From contig CALFDJ010000061.1 in NCBI GenBank assembly GCA_937950325.1, positions 1-64,000 of the forward strand: 64,000 nucleotides of DNA, in the 5' to 3' direction. The stretch comes from an uncultured Collinsella sp. GTDB taxonomy: Bacteria > Actinomycetota > Coriobacteriia > Coriobacteriales > Coriobacteriaceae. Below, piece by piece: positions 17,819 to 26,028 of the stretch. Numbering within the stretch: position 1 is the first letter of the stretch; every line of letters begins with the position of its first letter. The notes beneath the pieces are model-generated. The model did no database searches. It was given only the letters and a program-made list of their open reading frames with translations, and was not told the origin of the DNA. A program made the position numbers and the translations under genes.

Positions 17819-20119
17819 ATGTTCGCTGCCGCCATCTCGCTCGTCGGTCTTGCGGCGACCGTCTACCTTGTTTTGCGCGAGGCCAAGGCCATTCGCGCTC
17901 AGTCGGGCACCGTTGCCAAAAGCGCTCTTGGGTGGAGCGTCGCCTTCGGCCTGTTCCAGCTCTTTTTGACCATTTGGGGCGCTATTGGCCTCGTCGCGCA
18001 GAACGAGCCGCTCGCCTTCGTGATGCTCATCCTGACCAACGCCATCCTCACCGGCTGCGCTTGGGCCAGCATCGCCCGCGACCGCATCGCCCCGCGCGTC
18101 TTTGCGTTCGCCGGGCCCGACGCCCCCGCCCCCACCGGCAAGCTCGCCCGCCTGCGCGGAGCCTTTGTGGGTAAACCGCTCGTCGCCGCCGTCCTGTGCC
18201 TGCTGCTCGCCGGCGTCTTTGCGCTGCTGGGCATGGAGGTCTCGTCCAACCACGACTTTACCTGGGTCTACCCCCTGTGCATCCTGCTCGAGTGGGCCAT
18301 CATCACCACGCTCATGGTCGGCCTGTTCTTCCTGTTCCAGCGCCACGGCGCAGCCCCCGCGGTCTTGGCCTTTGCCCTCTTTGTCCTGGGCATTGCCGAG
18401 TTCTTCGTCATCACGTTTAAATCCATGCCCATCCAGCCGGGCGACCTTTCGGCCATCTCCACCGCCGCCGCGGTCGCCGGCACCGGCTACACCTTCTCGA
18501 TCTCACTGTTCTGCGTGCTGTCCATGGGCTTTACCGCCATCGCCATGCTGCTGTGCGAGTACGCCGGCCTGGTGGCACCGCACCGTCAGAAGGGCGCCGC
18601 CAACGCCAAGCGCATGCTGCTCACCAATCTGCTCGTCGCCGTGCTGTGCCTGGGCGGCGTGACCGCGCACGTCACGCTTATCGACTACTACAACACCCTC
18701 GGCATCACCGTCTACACCTGGCGCCCGCTCGAGAGCTACTGGCGCGAGGGCTACCTGCCCGCCTTTATTAGTGCAGCGCAGTCCATCAAGCCGCCCAAAC
18801 CCGCCGACTACTCCGTCGACGATGCCAAGGCCACGCTCAAAAAGTACGCCAAGGCCTACGACAAGTCCGACGCGGCCAAGAGCGACGAGCGCGCCGCCGC
18901 AAAGGAGCAGTTCGATAGCGAGAAGCCCACGGTCATCGCCATCATGAACGAGACCTTCTCGGATCTGTCGATCTACCAGAACATGCGCGCCGGCTACGAG
19001 GGCCCGCAGTACTTTAAGAGCCTGTCCAACTGCCTCAGCCGCGGCAAGCTCTACGTGAGCGCCTACGGCGGCGGTACCGCCAATACCGAGTTTGAGTTTA
19101 TGACCGGCAACTCTATGGCCAACCTGGGCTCGGGCGTGTACCCCTACACCATCTACAACATGGAAACGACCGGTAATCTGGCAGAGCAGTTCAAATCGCT
19201 CGGCTATTCCACCACGGCCATGCACCCCAACCACGCGACCAACTGGAACCGCGAGAACGTCTACAAGGACTTTGGCTTTGACCAGTTCCTGTCTATCAAC
19301 GATTTCCAGGGAGCCGACACCCTGCGCGGCATGGTGACCGACCAGGCTACCTACGACAAGATTCTTGAGCTGCTCGACCAGAACGCCGATCCGCAGTTTA
19401 TCTTCGACGTGACCATGCAGAACCACTCGGGCTACGATACGGGCCTGCTGCCGGTCGACAAGCAGATGCACCTGAACATCGACACGACCGACCTAGACGC
19501 CAAGACCATCGAGGACGGCACGCTCTCCGATGTCGACGAGTACGTCTCGTGCATCGAGCAGTCCGACCAGGCGCTGCGTTACTTCCTCAACGCCCTGAGC
19601 AAACTCGACCGCAAGGTGGTCGTGGTGTTCTGGGGCGACCATCAGCCGTTCTTCCCGTCCAAATTCAACGATAAGTGGTTTACCGGCGAGGACGACGCCA
19701 CCCACCAGGAGCGCTTGTGGCAGACCGACTACATCATTTGGGCTAACTACGACGTTGCTGGTTGCGACCAGACGAGCGAGGTCGACGACCTGTCCACCAA
19801 CTACCTGTCCACGCAGCTTATGCAGCTGATCGGCGCCCCGCTGACCGACTACCAGAAGGCGCACATGACGCTGCGCGAGTCGCTGCCCGCCATCAACTCC
19901 GTGGGCTACGAGGACGCCAGCCTGCGCTGGGCACTCTCCTCCAACGTCACCGGTGACGACGCCGCTGCCGCAGCCGCAACCAAGGCGCGCGAGGATTACG
20001 CCAAGATGCAGTATTACGAGATGTTCCGCGACGGCAAGAACGTCTACACCAAGCACTTCCAGACCGAGGCCAACGAAACCGACCCCAACCTGGCACCGGG
20101 TACGACCAAGATCAAGTAG
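17819..20119 (+). CDS. LTA synthase-like membrane sulfatase
   Basis: Membrane-anchored alkaline-phosphatase/sulfatase fold protein of 766 aa. An N-terminal block of about seven hydrophobic segments (residues 1-300) precedes an extracellular catalytic domain: IMNETFSDLSIY (metal site), YGGGTANTEFEFMTG (nucleophile Thr region), and FWGDHQPFF. Relatives make lipoteichoic acid or add glycerol phosphate or phosphoethanolamine to envelope glycans. The ATG at 17819 has GAGGAG seven bases upstream; a GTG at 17804 overlaps that site. Transcribed alone with a terminator at 20326. Confidence 0.88.
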   Translation: MFAAAISLVGLAATVYLVLREAKAIRAQSGTVAKSALGWSVAFGLFQLFLTIWGAIGLVAQNEPLAFVMLILTNAILTGCAWASIARDRIAPRVFAFAGPDAPAPTGKLARLRGAFVGKPLVAAVLCLLLAGVFALLGMEVSSNHDFTWVYPLCILLEWAIITTLMVGLFFLFQRHGAAPAVLAFALFVLGIAEFFVITFKSMPIQPGDLSAISTAAAVAGTGYTFSISLFCVLSMGFTAIAMLLCEYAGLVAPHRQKGAANAKRMLLTNLLVAVLCLGGVTAHVTLIDYYNTLGITVYTWRPLESYWREGYLPAFISAAQSIKPPKPADYSVDDAKATLKKYAKAYDKSDAAKSDERAAAKEQFDSEKPTVIAIMNETFSDLSIYQNMRAGYEGPQYFKSLSNCLSRGKLYVSAYGGGTANTEFEFMTGNSMANLGSGVYPYTIYNMETTGNLAEQFKSLGYSTTAMHPNHATNWNRENVYKDFGFDQFLSINDFQGADTLRGMVTDQATYDKILELLDQNADPQFIFDVTMQNHSGYDTGLLPVDKQMHLNIDTTDLDAKTIEDGTLSDVDEYVSCIEQSDQALRYFLNALSKLDRKVVVVFWGDHQPFFPSKFNDKWFTGEDDATHQERLWQTDYIIWANYDVAGCDQTSEVDDLSTNYLSTQLMQLIGAPLTDYQKAHMTLRESLPAINSVGYEDASLRWALSSNVTGDDAAAAAATKAREDYAKMQYYEMFRDGKNVYTKHFQTEANETDPNLAPGTTKIK

Positions 20120-20138
20120 CGGCGCGTCTTAACTGGTT

Positions 20139-20269
20139 CGTCTGCCCGGCGGCGCGGAACGTAAGGTTCCCTGCTCGGACAGTCCTGCTCGCACGGAGAG
20201 CACATTAAGTGCTCTCCGGCTCGTGCGGAACTCGCGATGAACCTTACATTCCGCGCCGCCGGGCAGACG
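20139..20269. repeat. Conserved-core, variable-arm palindromic element, copy 1
   Basis: A 30-bp arm (20139-20168, CGTCTGCCCGGCGGCGCGG...) pairs with 20240-20269 with one mismatch. The 71-nt centre contains CCTGCTC, ACAGTCCTGC, an inner stem GGAGAGCAC-ATTAA-GTGCTCTCC (20195-20217) and GTGCGGAACTCGCGAT. The same centre is found at 56070-56138 inside different arms. No coding potential. It lies directly after the sulfatase stop and before its terminator. Confidence 0.85.
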
Positions 20270-20325
20270 CCTCGGTGTTGAAACGCGGCTTGTCATGGGG
20301 ACATCTGCTGAACATATATAAGTTG

Positions 20326-20349
20326 AAGGCCACGTCATGTGGCCTTTTT
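20326..20349 (+). terminator. Rho-independent terminator downstream of the LTA-like gene
   Basis: AAGGCCAC pairs with TGTGGCCTT and a run of five T follows. It lies beyond the palindromic element, so the element would be part of the sulfatase transcript. Confidence 0.75.
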
Positions 20350-20356
20350 GCATCCG

Positions 20357-20562
20357 GAAACCGTGTCCGCAGTCCCATGTCCGGAATGGGATGCAGTTTC
20401 CGCTTACGGCCCCGTTGGGAAACTCCATCCCACTCCGATCACAAATTCCGGGTCGCATTTTCCGCCAGAGCCCTCAACTGGAAACTGCATCCCACTCCAA
20501 AGGCAAATTCCTGGACGCACTTTCCGAAACCCCATCCATTCGGAAAGTGCGTCCCACTCTGC
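20357..20562. repeat. Degenerate repeat block with 62-bp period
   Basis: GGAAACTCCATCCCACTCC, GGAAACTGCATCCCACTCC and GGAAAGTGCGTCCCACTC begin at 20418, 20480 and 20542, exactly 62 bp apart. An inverted unit lies at 20383-20401. Each interval also contains AAATTCC followed by GGxCGCAxTTTCCG, the partial complement of the unit. No protein is encoded. Together with 20139-20269 this explains most of the 620-bp gap. Confidence 0.75.
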
Positions 20563-20671
20563 ATACATCCAGCGAACGCATGCGAGTGTGTCGTCCAGGA
20601 CGGTCTCGTCATCGGGGTGATGGAAAATGTCACCCCAAACGCTTGCCACGGTTGCGCCTATGAGTGTCAAG

Positions 20672-20699
20672 AAAAAAGCCTCGAGAATTTCGAGGCTTT
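20672..20699 (-). terminator. Rho-independent terminator of the flavodoxin gene
   Basis: On the minus strand AAAGCCTCGA pairs with TCGAGGCTTT and the T run continues; 43 bp beyond the flavodoxin stop. Confidence 0.85.
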
Positions 20700-20741
20700 C
20701 ACATTTGTATTGCTTTGCACGAAGGACCGCGAACGACGAAG

Positions 20742-21299
20742 CTACTCGCCCAAAACGGCCTTTTTGGCGGCTGCAGCCATGTTGTCCAGATCTTCCTTGG
20801 TGGGATGGTCCTTCGCGGCAACCCAGTTGTCGAGCAGCATCTTAAATCGGGCGTTGTCGGGATCTTGCTCGAGCATGGCCTCGTAGCGCTGCTTGACCGC
20901 GGGGCCCATCTTGCCCTGGCACATCGCCCAGCCCGCAAGCTCGGCATCCCCAGCTAAATTGGAAGTTACGCGGTCGATAATCTGCTGATAGTAGCTCTGG
21001 TCGGCCCCAAAGCCGCAGGTGCCAAACAGGAACACGCGCTTACCGTGCAAGGCGGAGAGCAACGCCGCGACCGAAGGCGTGCACGCGCCCTTGTCGCACC
21101 AAAAACCGACGAGCACCGTGTCGGCCGCGCAGGCGCCCTGCGCCTCGAGCGCGACCTGATCTGCATCCGCATCGTCGCTCAACGCCGCGGCATGGACAAA
21201 CTCAACACCCGCAGCCTGCAGAGCGCGCTTGATCGCGCCCGAAACCATCCTGGTATTACCGCTCTTGCTGTTAACCACCAGAGAGCACGTCATAGTCAC
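20742..21299 (-). CDS. Flavodoxin family protein
   Basis: FMN-binding flavodoxin-fold protein of 185 aa. The phosphate-binding loop SKSGNTRMVSGAI is near residues 12-24, and later loops (GFWCDKGACTP and FGTCGFGADQSYY) line the flavin. The C-terminal 60 residues form a helical extension. It could be an electron donor to a reductase or an oxidoreductase itself; the partner is not in the window. It stands alone with its own terminator. Confidence 0.82.
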   Translation of the reverse strand: MTMTCSLVVNSKSGNTRMVSGAIKRALQAAGVEFVHAAALSDDADADQVALEAQGACAADTVLVGFWCDKGACTPSVAALLSALHGKRVFLFGTCGFGADQSYYQQIIDRVTSNLAGDAELAGWAMCQGKMGPAVKQRYEAMLEQDPDNARFKMLLDNWVAAKDHPTKEDLDNMAAAAKKAVLGE

Positions 21300-21420
21300 G
21301 TTGCCTCGTTTCCCCCAAAACTAAAGCCACTAATGCAATTTATTAGATGACTATCTTAGTACTAACGTGACAGATGTAAACCACCGTCTGTCGATTGATT
21401 AATTTGCCCCACGGGCTTGC

Positions 21421-23280
21421 TCACTGGGCAAACTGGCTGCGATAGAGTTCGGCGTAGAAGCCGCCTGTCGCTAGCAGCTCGTCGTGTGTACCGCGCTCGA
21501 TAATCTGGCCGTCGCGCATCACCAGGATGCAGTCGGCGTTGCGAATCGTGCTCAGGCGATGCGCCACCACAAAGCTCGTACGGCCGGCCATGAGCTCGTC
21601 GAATGCCGCCTGCACCTGCAGCTCGGTGCGGGTATCGATGCTCGAGGTCGCTTCGTCCAGCAGCAAAATCGCCGGGTCAGTGAGCATAACGCGCGCGATG
21701 CACAGCAGCTGTTTTTGACCCTGGCTAAACGTGCCTCCGTCCTCGCCGATGACCGTATCGTAACCGCCCGGCAGCTGCACGATAAACTTGTGCGCATGCG
21801 CGCGCTTGGCAGCCTCGATAACCTGCTCGCGCGTGGCGCCGGGACAGCCGTAGGCGATGTTCTCCGCCACCGTGCCCTCGAACAGCCAAGTGTCCTGCAG
21901 CACCATGCCAAAGGCGTGGCGCAGGCTCGCACGCGTGTAGTCACGCGATGAGCGACCATCGACCACGATGCGCCCGGCATCGATATCGTAAAACCGCAGC
22001 AGCAGGTTAATGAGCGTCGTCTTGCCGCAGCCCGTGGGGCCGACCAGGGCAAAGCGCATGCCGGGCTTAGCCTCGATGCAGATGTCCTGCAGCAGCTTGC
22101 GGTCGGGCACGTAGCTAAAGTCCACATGCTCAAACGAAACCTCGCCCTTCGGGGAGGCGAGCTCAATGGCATCCACAGCGTCGGGCTCCTGCTCGCGCGC
22201 ATCGAGCAGCGCAAACATGCGGCGCGCCGAGGCATACGCCGTCTGAATCTGCGTAATGACGTTGGTGACCTCGTTGAACGGCTTGGTGTACTGGTTGGCG
22301 TAGGACAGGAAGATCTGCACGCCGCCCACCGTAAGCGCCGCGGGCACGCCCGTGATCACGCCCACGCAGCCGATCACAGCGACCACGGCATAGATGATGT
22401 TATTGATAAAACGCGTACCGGGGTTGGAGAGCGAACCCATAAACTGCGCGCGCTCGCCCGCGGTGTAGAGCTCGGCATTGAGGGCATCGAAGCGCTGCTG
22501 AGCGTTGGGGCCATAGGCAAAGGCGTCGACAAGCTTTTGCTCGCCTACGTACTCCTCGATATGACCACCGAGCTGCCCTTGAATACGCTGCTGCGCCGTA
22601 AAGCTTTTGTTGGAGAGCTTGGCAATAGCACCGGCTGCAAAAATGGAAAGCGGCGTGACGAGCACCACCACGAGCGTCATGGTCAGGCTAATGGAGAGCA
22701 TAAACGCGAGCGTGCCCGCGATGGTGATAACACCGGTGAAGAGCTGCGTGAAGCCCTGCAGCAAACCGTCGCCCACCTGGTCGACGTCGTTGACCACGCG
22801 GCTCATAAGGTCGCCGTGGGCGTGGCTGTCGATAAAGCTGAGCGGCATACGACTGAGCTTGTCGCTCGCCTCCACGCGCATGTCGCGCACCGTTTCGTAG
22901 GACAGGCGGTTGACGCAGTAGCCCTGCAGCCACTGGAAGGCCGCAGCTCCCACCACGACGAGCGCGAGTTTGGTAACGAGCGGCAGCAGCGCATCGAAGT
23001 CCACCTGGCCCGCGGCAACGATCAGGTCGATGCCCTCGCCAATGAGGATGGGTGTGTAGAGCTGCAGGACCACCGAGACGGCGGCACTCACAAACGACGC
23101 CGTAAACGAGATACGATGCGGACGGACGTAGCCCATCAGGCGGCGGGTCACCGCACCCACGGGATAGCGCTCGGGATCGCCGGGCTGGCGCAGACCGTCG
23201 CCCAGGTCGTTGAGGTTATCGTTACCGGACACGTTAGCCGTCATCGTGGCGACCGAACCGGAGGAAGTGTACGGATTCAT
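21421..23280 (-). CDS. ABC exporter subunit (permease fused to ATPase), canonical Walker B
   Basis: Half-transporter of 619 aa: six TM segments (about residues 50-340) and a nucleotide-binding domain with Walker A VGPTGCGKTTLI, a signature read as FSQGQKQLL rather than LSGGQ, and Walker B LLLDEATSSID with the catalytic Glu. The ATG begins the base after the upstream partner's stop. Such subunits form heterodimers with a partner that lacks the catalytic Glu, which is the case here. The substrate is unknown (drug, peptide or lipid). Confidence 0.9.
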   Translation of the reverse strand: MNPYTSSGSVATMTANVSGNDNLNDLGDGLRQPGDPERYPVGAVTRRLMGYVRPHRISFTASFVSAAVSVVLQLYTPILIGEGIDLIVAAGQVDFDALLPLVTKLALVVVGAAAFQWLQGYCVNRLSYETVRDMRVEASDKLSRMPLSFIDSHAHGDLMSRVVNDVDQVGDGLLQGFTQLFTGVITIAGTLAFMLSISLTMTLVVVLVTPLSIFAAGAIAKLSNKSFTAQQRIQGQLGGHIEEYVGEQKLVDAFAYGPNAQQRFDALNAELYTAGERAQFMGSLSNPGTRFINNIIYAVVAVIGCVGVITGVPAALTVGGVQIFLSYANQYTKPFNEVTNVITQIQTAYASARRMFALLDAREQEPDAVDAIELASPKGEVSFEHVDFSYVPDRKLLQDICIEAKPGMRFALVGPTGCGKTTLINLLLRFYDIDAGRIVVDGRSSRDYTRASLRHAFGMVLQDTWLFEGTVAENIAYGCPGATREQVIEAAKRAHAHKFIVQLPGGYDTVIGEDGGTFSQGQKQLLCIARVMLTDPAILLLDEATSSIDTRTELQVQAAFDELMAGRTSFVVAHRLSTIRNADCILVMRDGQIIERGTHDELLATGGFYAELYRSQFAQ

Positions 23281-25137
23281 TTAGCAGCCCTCCTTTGCGC
23301 AGACGGATGCAGGGGCGGTCGGGGTGGGCGTGGGCGTCGTGCTCCCCTGCTGGCCCTCGAGCTCCTCGCGTCGCAGCTGCGACTGGCAAATCTCGCGGTA
23401 GAGCTGGCAGCTTGCATACAGCTCGTCATGCGTGCCCAAGCCCGCAACCGAGCCGTGGTCGAGTACGCAGATCATGTCGGCGTCGCGCACGGTCGAAACG
23501 CGCTGGCTTACGATCACCGTAGTCAGCGGCAGCCCGCCCTCAGCAGCGCCACACACGCTGCGCTCGTGGATGGCATGGCGAAGCGCCGCATCAGTCTTAA
23601 AGTCAAGTGCCGAGGCGGAGTCGTCCATGATCAATATCTGAGGCGAGTCCACCAGGGCGCGCGCGATGGTCAGGCGCTGGCGCTGGCCACCGCTAAAGTT
23701 CTTGCCGCCCGCCTCGACCGGGGCATCGAGCCCCTGGGGCTTGTTGCGCACGAACTCGCTCGCCTGCGCCATGTCGAGCGTCGCCCAGAGCTCCTCGTCG
23801 GTCGCCGACTCGTCGCGCCAGGTCAGGTTGCTGCGGATGGTGCCGCTCACCAGCGACGCGCGCTGTGGAACGGTCGCGACCACACGGCGCAGCTGGTCGA
23901 GCGGCCAGGTGCGCACGTCGGCGCCCATCACGCTCACGCTGCCGGTGCTCGCATCGTACAGGCGCGGGATAAGCGAGACGAGCGTGGACTTGCCGCTACC
24001 CGTACCGCCGATAATGCCAAGCGTCTTGCCCAGCGGGAGCTCCAGGGTCACATCGTTGACGGCATTTGCCGCGCCCGCGCCAAAGGAGAAGCTCGCATGG
24101 CTCAAGCTCAGCGCGGGGACCGGAACAGCGCCACCCGCCAGTTCGCTCGGCTTGGGCAGCGCAACCGACTGATTGCCCTCGTCGGTGATGCTCGGCTCGC
24201 AGTTGAGCACCTCGTTGATACGCGAAGCACTCGCGCTCGCCTTGGTAAAGACCACGACCAGGTTGGCGACGTACACGATGGAGGTCAGGGTCTGCGTCAT
24301 GTAGTTCACAAACGCCATGACCTGGCCCTGCGTAAGCTCGCCCACGTTGACCTGGATGCCGCCCACCCACAGGATGGCGCACACGCCCAGGTTCATCACC
24401 AAAAACGTGACGGGATTAAGGATTGACGAGAGCTTGCCCACCGCGATGGCGGTATTGGCCTGGTCATCGGCGGCTTGGGCAAAGCGCTCGCGCTCGTGAT
24501 CTTCGCGTACAAAGGCGCGAACCACGCGGGCGCCCGAAAGCCCCTCGCGGCAAATGAGCGCGATGCGGTCGAGCTTTGCCTGCAGCTGCTTGTAGTACGG
24601 AATGCAGCGCGCCATGACAAACCAAAACACCAGGCCAATGGCGGGCGTGCAAATCAAAAAGATCATGCCGAGCTTAAGGTCGATGGCAAGGGCCGCGCAC
24701 ATAGAGCCCACCGCCAAGAAGGGCCAGCGGATGAGCATGCGTACGCCCAGCGCCACGGCCAGCTGCACCTGGTTGACGTCGTTGGTGATGCGCGTGATGA
24801 GCGACGGCGTGCCAAAGCGGTCGAGCTCGGCGTAGCTCAGCTTATTAATGTGCTGGTAGAGCGCACCACGGATATCGGTGCCCATGCCCTGTGAGGTCAG
24901 CGCCGCCATCTTTTGACAGACAAGCGTAAACGAAATGCCGATCACGGCCATAGCGCCAAGTACTATGCCGTGGTGGATAACGGCGTTCACGTCGTGGGAG
25001 CCAATGCCCTCATCGATCATCTGGGCAATCACCAGCGGCGTCAGCAGGTCAAAGATCACTTCGATCAGCTTGCACGCAGGGCCAATCACCATATACCGGC
25101 GAAACTTACCACCAAAACGCCTGAGCAGCTCAATCAT
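23281..25137 (-). CDS. ABC exporter subunit (permease fused to ATPase), degenerate Walker B
   Basis: Half-transporter of 618 aa. Six TM segments are followed by an ATPase domain with Walker A IGGTGSGKSTLV, signature FSGGQRQRL, and Walker B LIMDDSASALD in which Asp replaces the catalytic Glu. It is the first gene of a two-gene operon with the 21421 gene. The start at 25137 (MIELLRRF) follows AGGGAG; an earlier in-frame start at 25170 is not supported. The C-terminal tail is Thr/Pro-rich and ends in a Cys motif (KEGC). Confidence 0.9.
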   Translation of the reverse strand: MIELLRRFGGKFRRYMVIGPACKLIEVIFDLLTPLVIAQMIDEGIGSHDVNAVIHHGIVLGAMAVIGISFTLVCQKMAALTSQGMGTDIRGALYQHINKLSYAELDRFGTPSLITRITNDVNQVQLAVALGVRMLIRWPFLAVGSMCAALAIDLKLGMIFLICTPAIGLVFWFVMARCIPYYKQLQAKLDRIALICREGLSGARVVRAFVREDHERERFAQAADDQANTAIAVGKLSSILNPVTFLVMNLGVCAILWVGGIQVNVGELTQGQVMAFVNYMTQTLTSIVYVANLVVVFTKASASASRINEVLNCEPSITDEGNQSVALPKPSELAGGAVPVPALSLSHASFSFGAGAANAVNDVTLELPLGKTLGIIGGTGSGKSTLVSLIPRLYDASTGSVSVMGADVRTWPLDQLRRVVATVPQRASLVSGTIRSNLTWRDESATDEELWATLDMAQASEFVRNKPQGLDAPVEAGGKNFSGGQRQRLTIARALVDSPQILIMDDSASALDFKTDAALRHAIHERSVCGAAEGGLPLTTVIVSQRVSTVRDADMICVLDHGSVAGLGTHDELYASCQLYREICQSQLRREELEGQQGSTTPTPTPTAPASVCAKEGC

Positions 25138-25462
25138 GTATAGGCGCTCCCTATCATCATCTCTCTTCAATCTGATTCATGATAGTACGGCGAGCCCTGG
25201 AGATGCGTAAGCAACTCGTTACAGATGTAAGGGCGACGGTCACTAGCGCCTAAGGCATGTAGCAGCCGATGTTTTGGCAACGCCAGCGAGCGGTATAACG
25301 CCAGGGATTCAATTATCAGATAAATGTGACCCTTCAGGCGGTTTTGGTCGGCTACCCGCGAGTGCCGGCAGGGCGCTTGGTAGTCGAGCGATCCCGCAGG
25401 CAAAGCCGAGGACCAGCGAGACACCAAATACCTCGCCGCCGGCCGGGCCATGTCGCGGCACC
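25138..25462. other. Intergenic region between the ABC operon and the SRP RNA gene
   Basis: About 325 bp holding the upstream region of the ABC operon. A 94-codon minus-strand frame exists but has no ribosome binding site or recognisable content. I see no repeat or stable structure here. Confidence 0.4.
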
Positions 25463-25586
25463 AAAAAAACGCCCGTGCGCTCGATGGATTCGGATGCCCG
25501 ACAGAGGCTCCTTATGGCTGCTTCCTTCCGGACCTGACCAGATTCGGAACATGTCGTCATCCGAACCCATCGAACGCGCTAGGCGC
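25463..25586 (-). ncRNA. ffs: Small bacterial SRP RNA (4.5S)
   Basis: Read on the minus strand, the universally conserved apical segment CTGGTCAGGTCCGGAAGGAA and GCAGCC (25515-25541) sits in a long hairpin. Its base stem pairs CGATGGGTTCGGATG (25558-25572) with CATCCGAATCCATCG (25482-25496), and the stem continues outward with wobble pairs. A run of seven T on the minus strand (25463-25469) ends the transcript. The size of about 110 nt fits the short bacterial form. This RNA binds Ffh for membrane protein targeting. Confidence 0.95.
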
Positions 25587-25593
25587 TCGGTAT

Positions 25594-25622
25594 ATCTTAC
25601 CTGCTCCCGCCCGCCAGAGCAA
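25594..25622 (-). promoter_or_regulatory. Promoter of the SRP RNA gene
   Basis: Minus strand TTGCTC (25617-25622), 17-bp spacer, TAAGAT (25594-25599). A start about 7 nt further would give the expected SRP RNA 5' end. Confidence 0.65.
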
Positions 25623-25628
25623 GGTAGC

Positions 25629-25718
25629 TAATTTGGGACGGAGCTTTTTTGACTACTTTTGCAGCCCGATTGCCAGAGCAGCCAATGAGTAGTCAAAATA
25701 GTCCCATCCCAAAATGAC
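25629..25718. repeat. TTTGGGACGRGGCT-type repeat as a long palindrome, copy 2
   Basis: TTTGGGACGGAGCTTTTTTG plus ACTACT on the left pairs with AGTAGTCAAAATAGTCCCATCC plus CAAA on the right, arms about 27 bp with few mismatches. The left arm is the block found at 117-150 and 38434-38467. Confidence 0.75.
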
Positions 25719-25743
25719 CGGCTTGGTGCCGCACCACAGAAAG

Positions 25744-25890
25744 GGCCCATCTACTACGTTTAGGCCGCAGGGGTCAACCATAGCCGGCTTTTTCGAAAAT
25801 CGGCAAGCTTTCTACCTGCGGTTTTGTTTTTGCAAATTCCGGGATGGTCGAAGGTGGCCGGTTTAACGTAGTAGATGGTCGCATTTCGTG
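25744..25890 (+). repeat. Large imperfect palindromic repeat, copy 2
   Basis: Begins GGGCCCATCTACTACGTTTA and ends TTTAACGTAGTAGATGG. The interior has CTACCTGCGGTTTTG and GGGATGGTCGAAGG, matching the reverse of 4742-4900 block for block. Confidence 0.7.
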
Positions 25891-25943
25891 GCAAACGGTC
25901 CGACCCAAGGCACAAGGCGGCCAACCTCGAATGGCCATTCTCG

Positions 25944-26012
25944 AAGTTGCGGTGGAATACGGACTGAATTGGCCCCTTAAAGGCAAAAACGCTCCGTATT
26001 TCACCGCGACTT
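25944..26012. repeat. AGTTGCGGTGGAATACGG palindromic repeat, copy 2
   Basis: Ends AGTTGCGGTGGAATACGG and CCGTATTTCACCGCGACT match the copy at 11770-11838, while the centre between them differs. It lies 17 bp past the stop of the TadA-glycerate kinase gene. Confidence 0.8.
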
Positions 26013-26028
26013 ATCGAGGGGATGGGTT

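Noticed and set aside
20357..20562. Possible CRISPR array
   Set aside because: Repeats are degenerate, partly inverted and only three in number, spacers are themselves similar, and no cas gene is near.
22126..24426. Plus-strand frame of 766 codons opposite the ABC exporter pair
   Set aside because: Antisense shadow; the minus-strand genes carry all ABC motifs.
25167..25451. 94-codon minus-strand frame between the ABC operon and ffs
   Set aside because: No ribosome binding site or recognisable domain; overlaps the ABC operon's upstream region.
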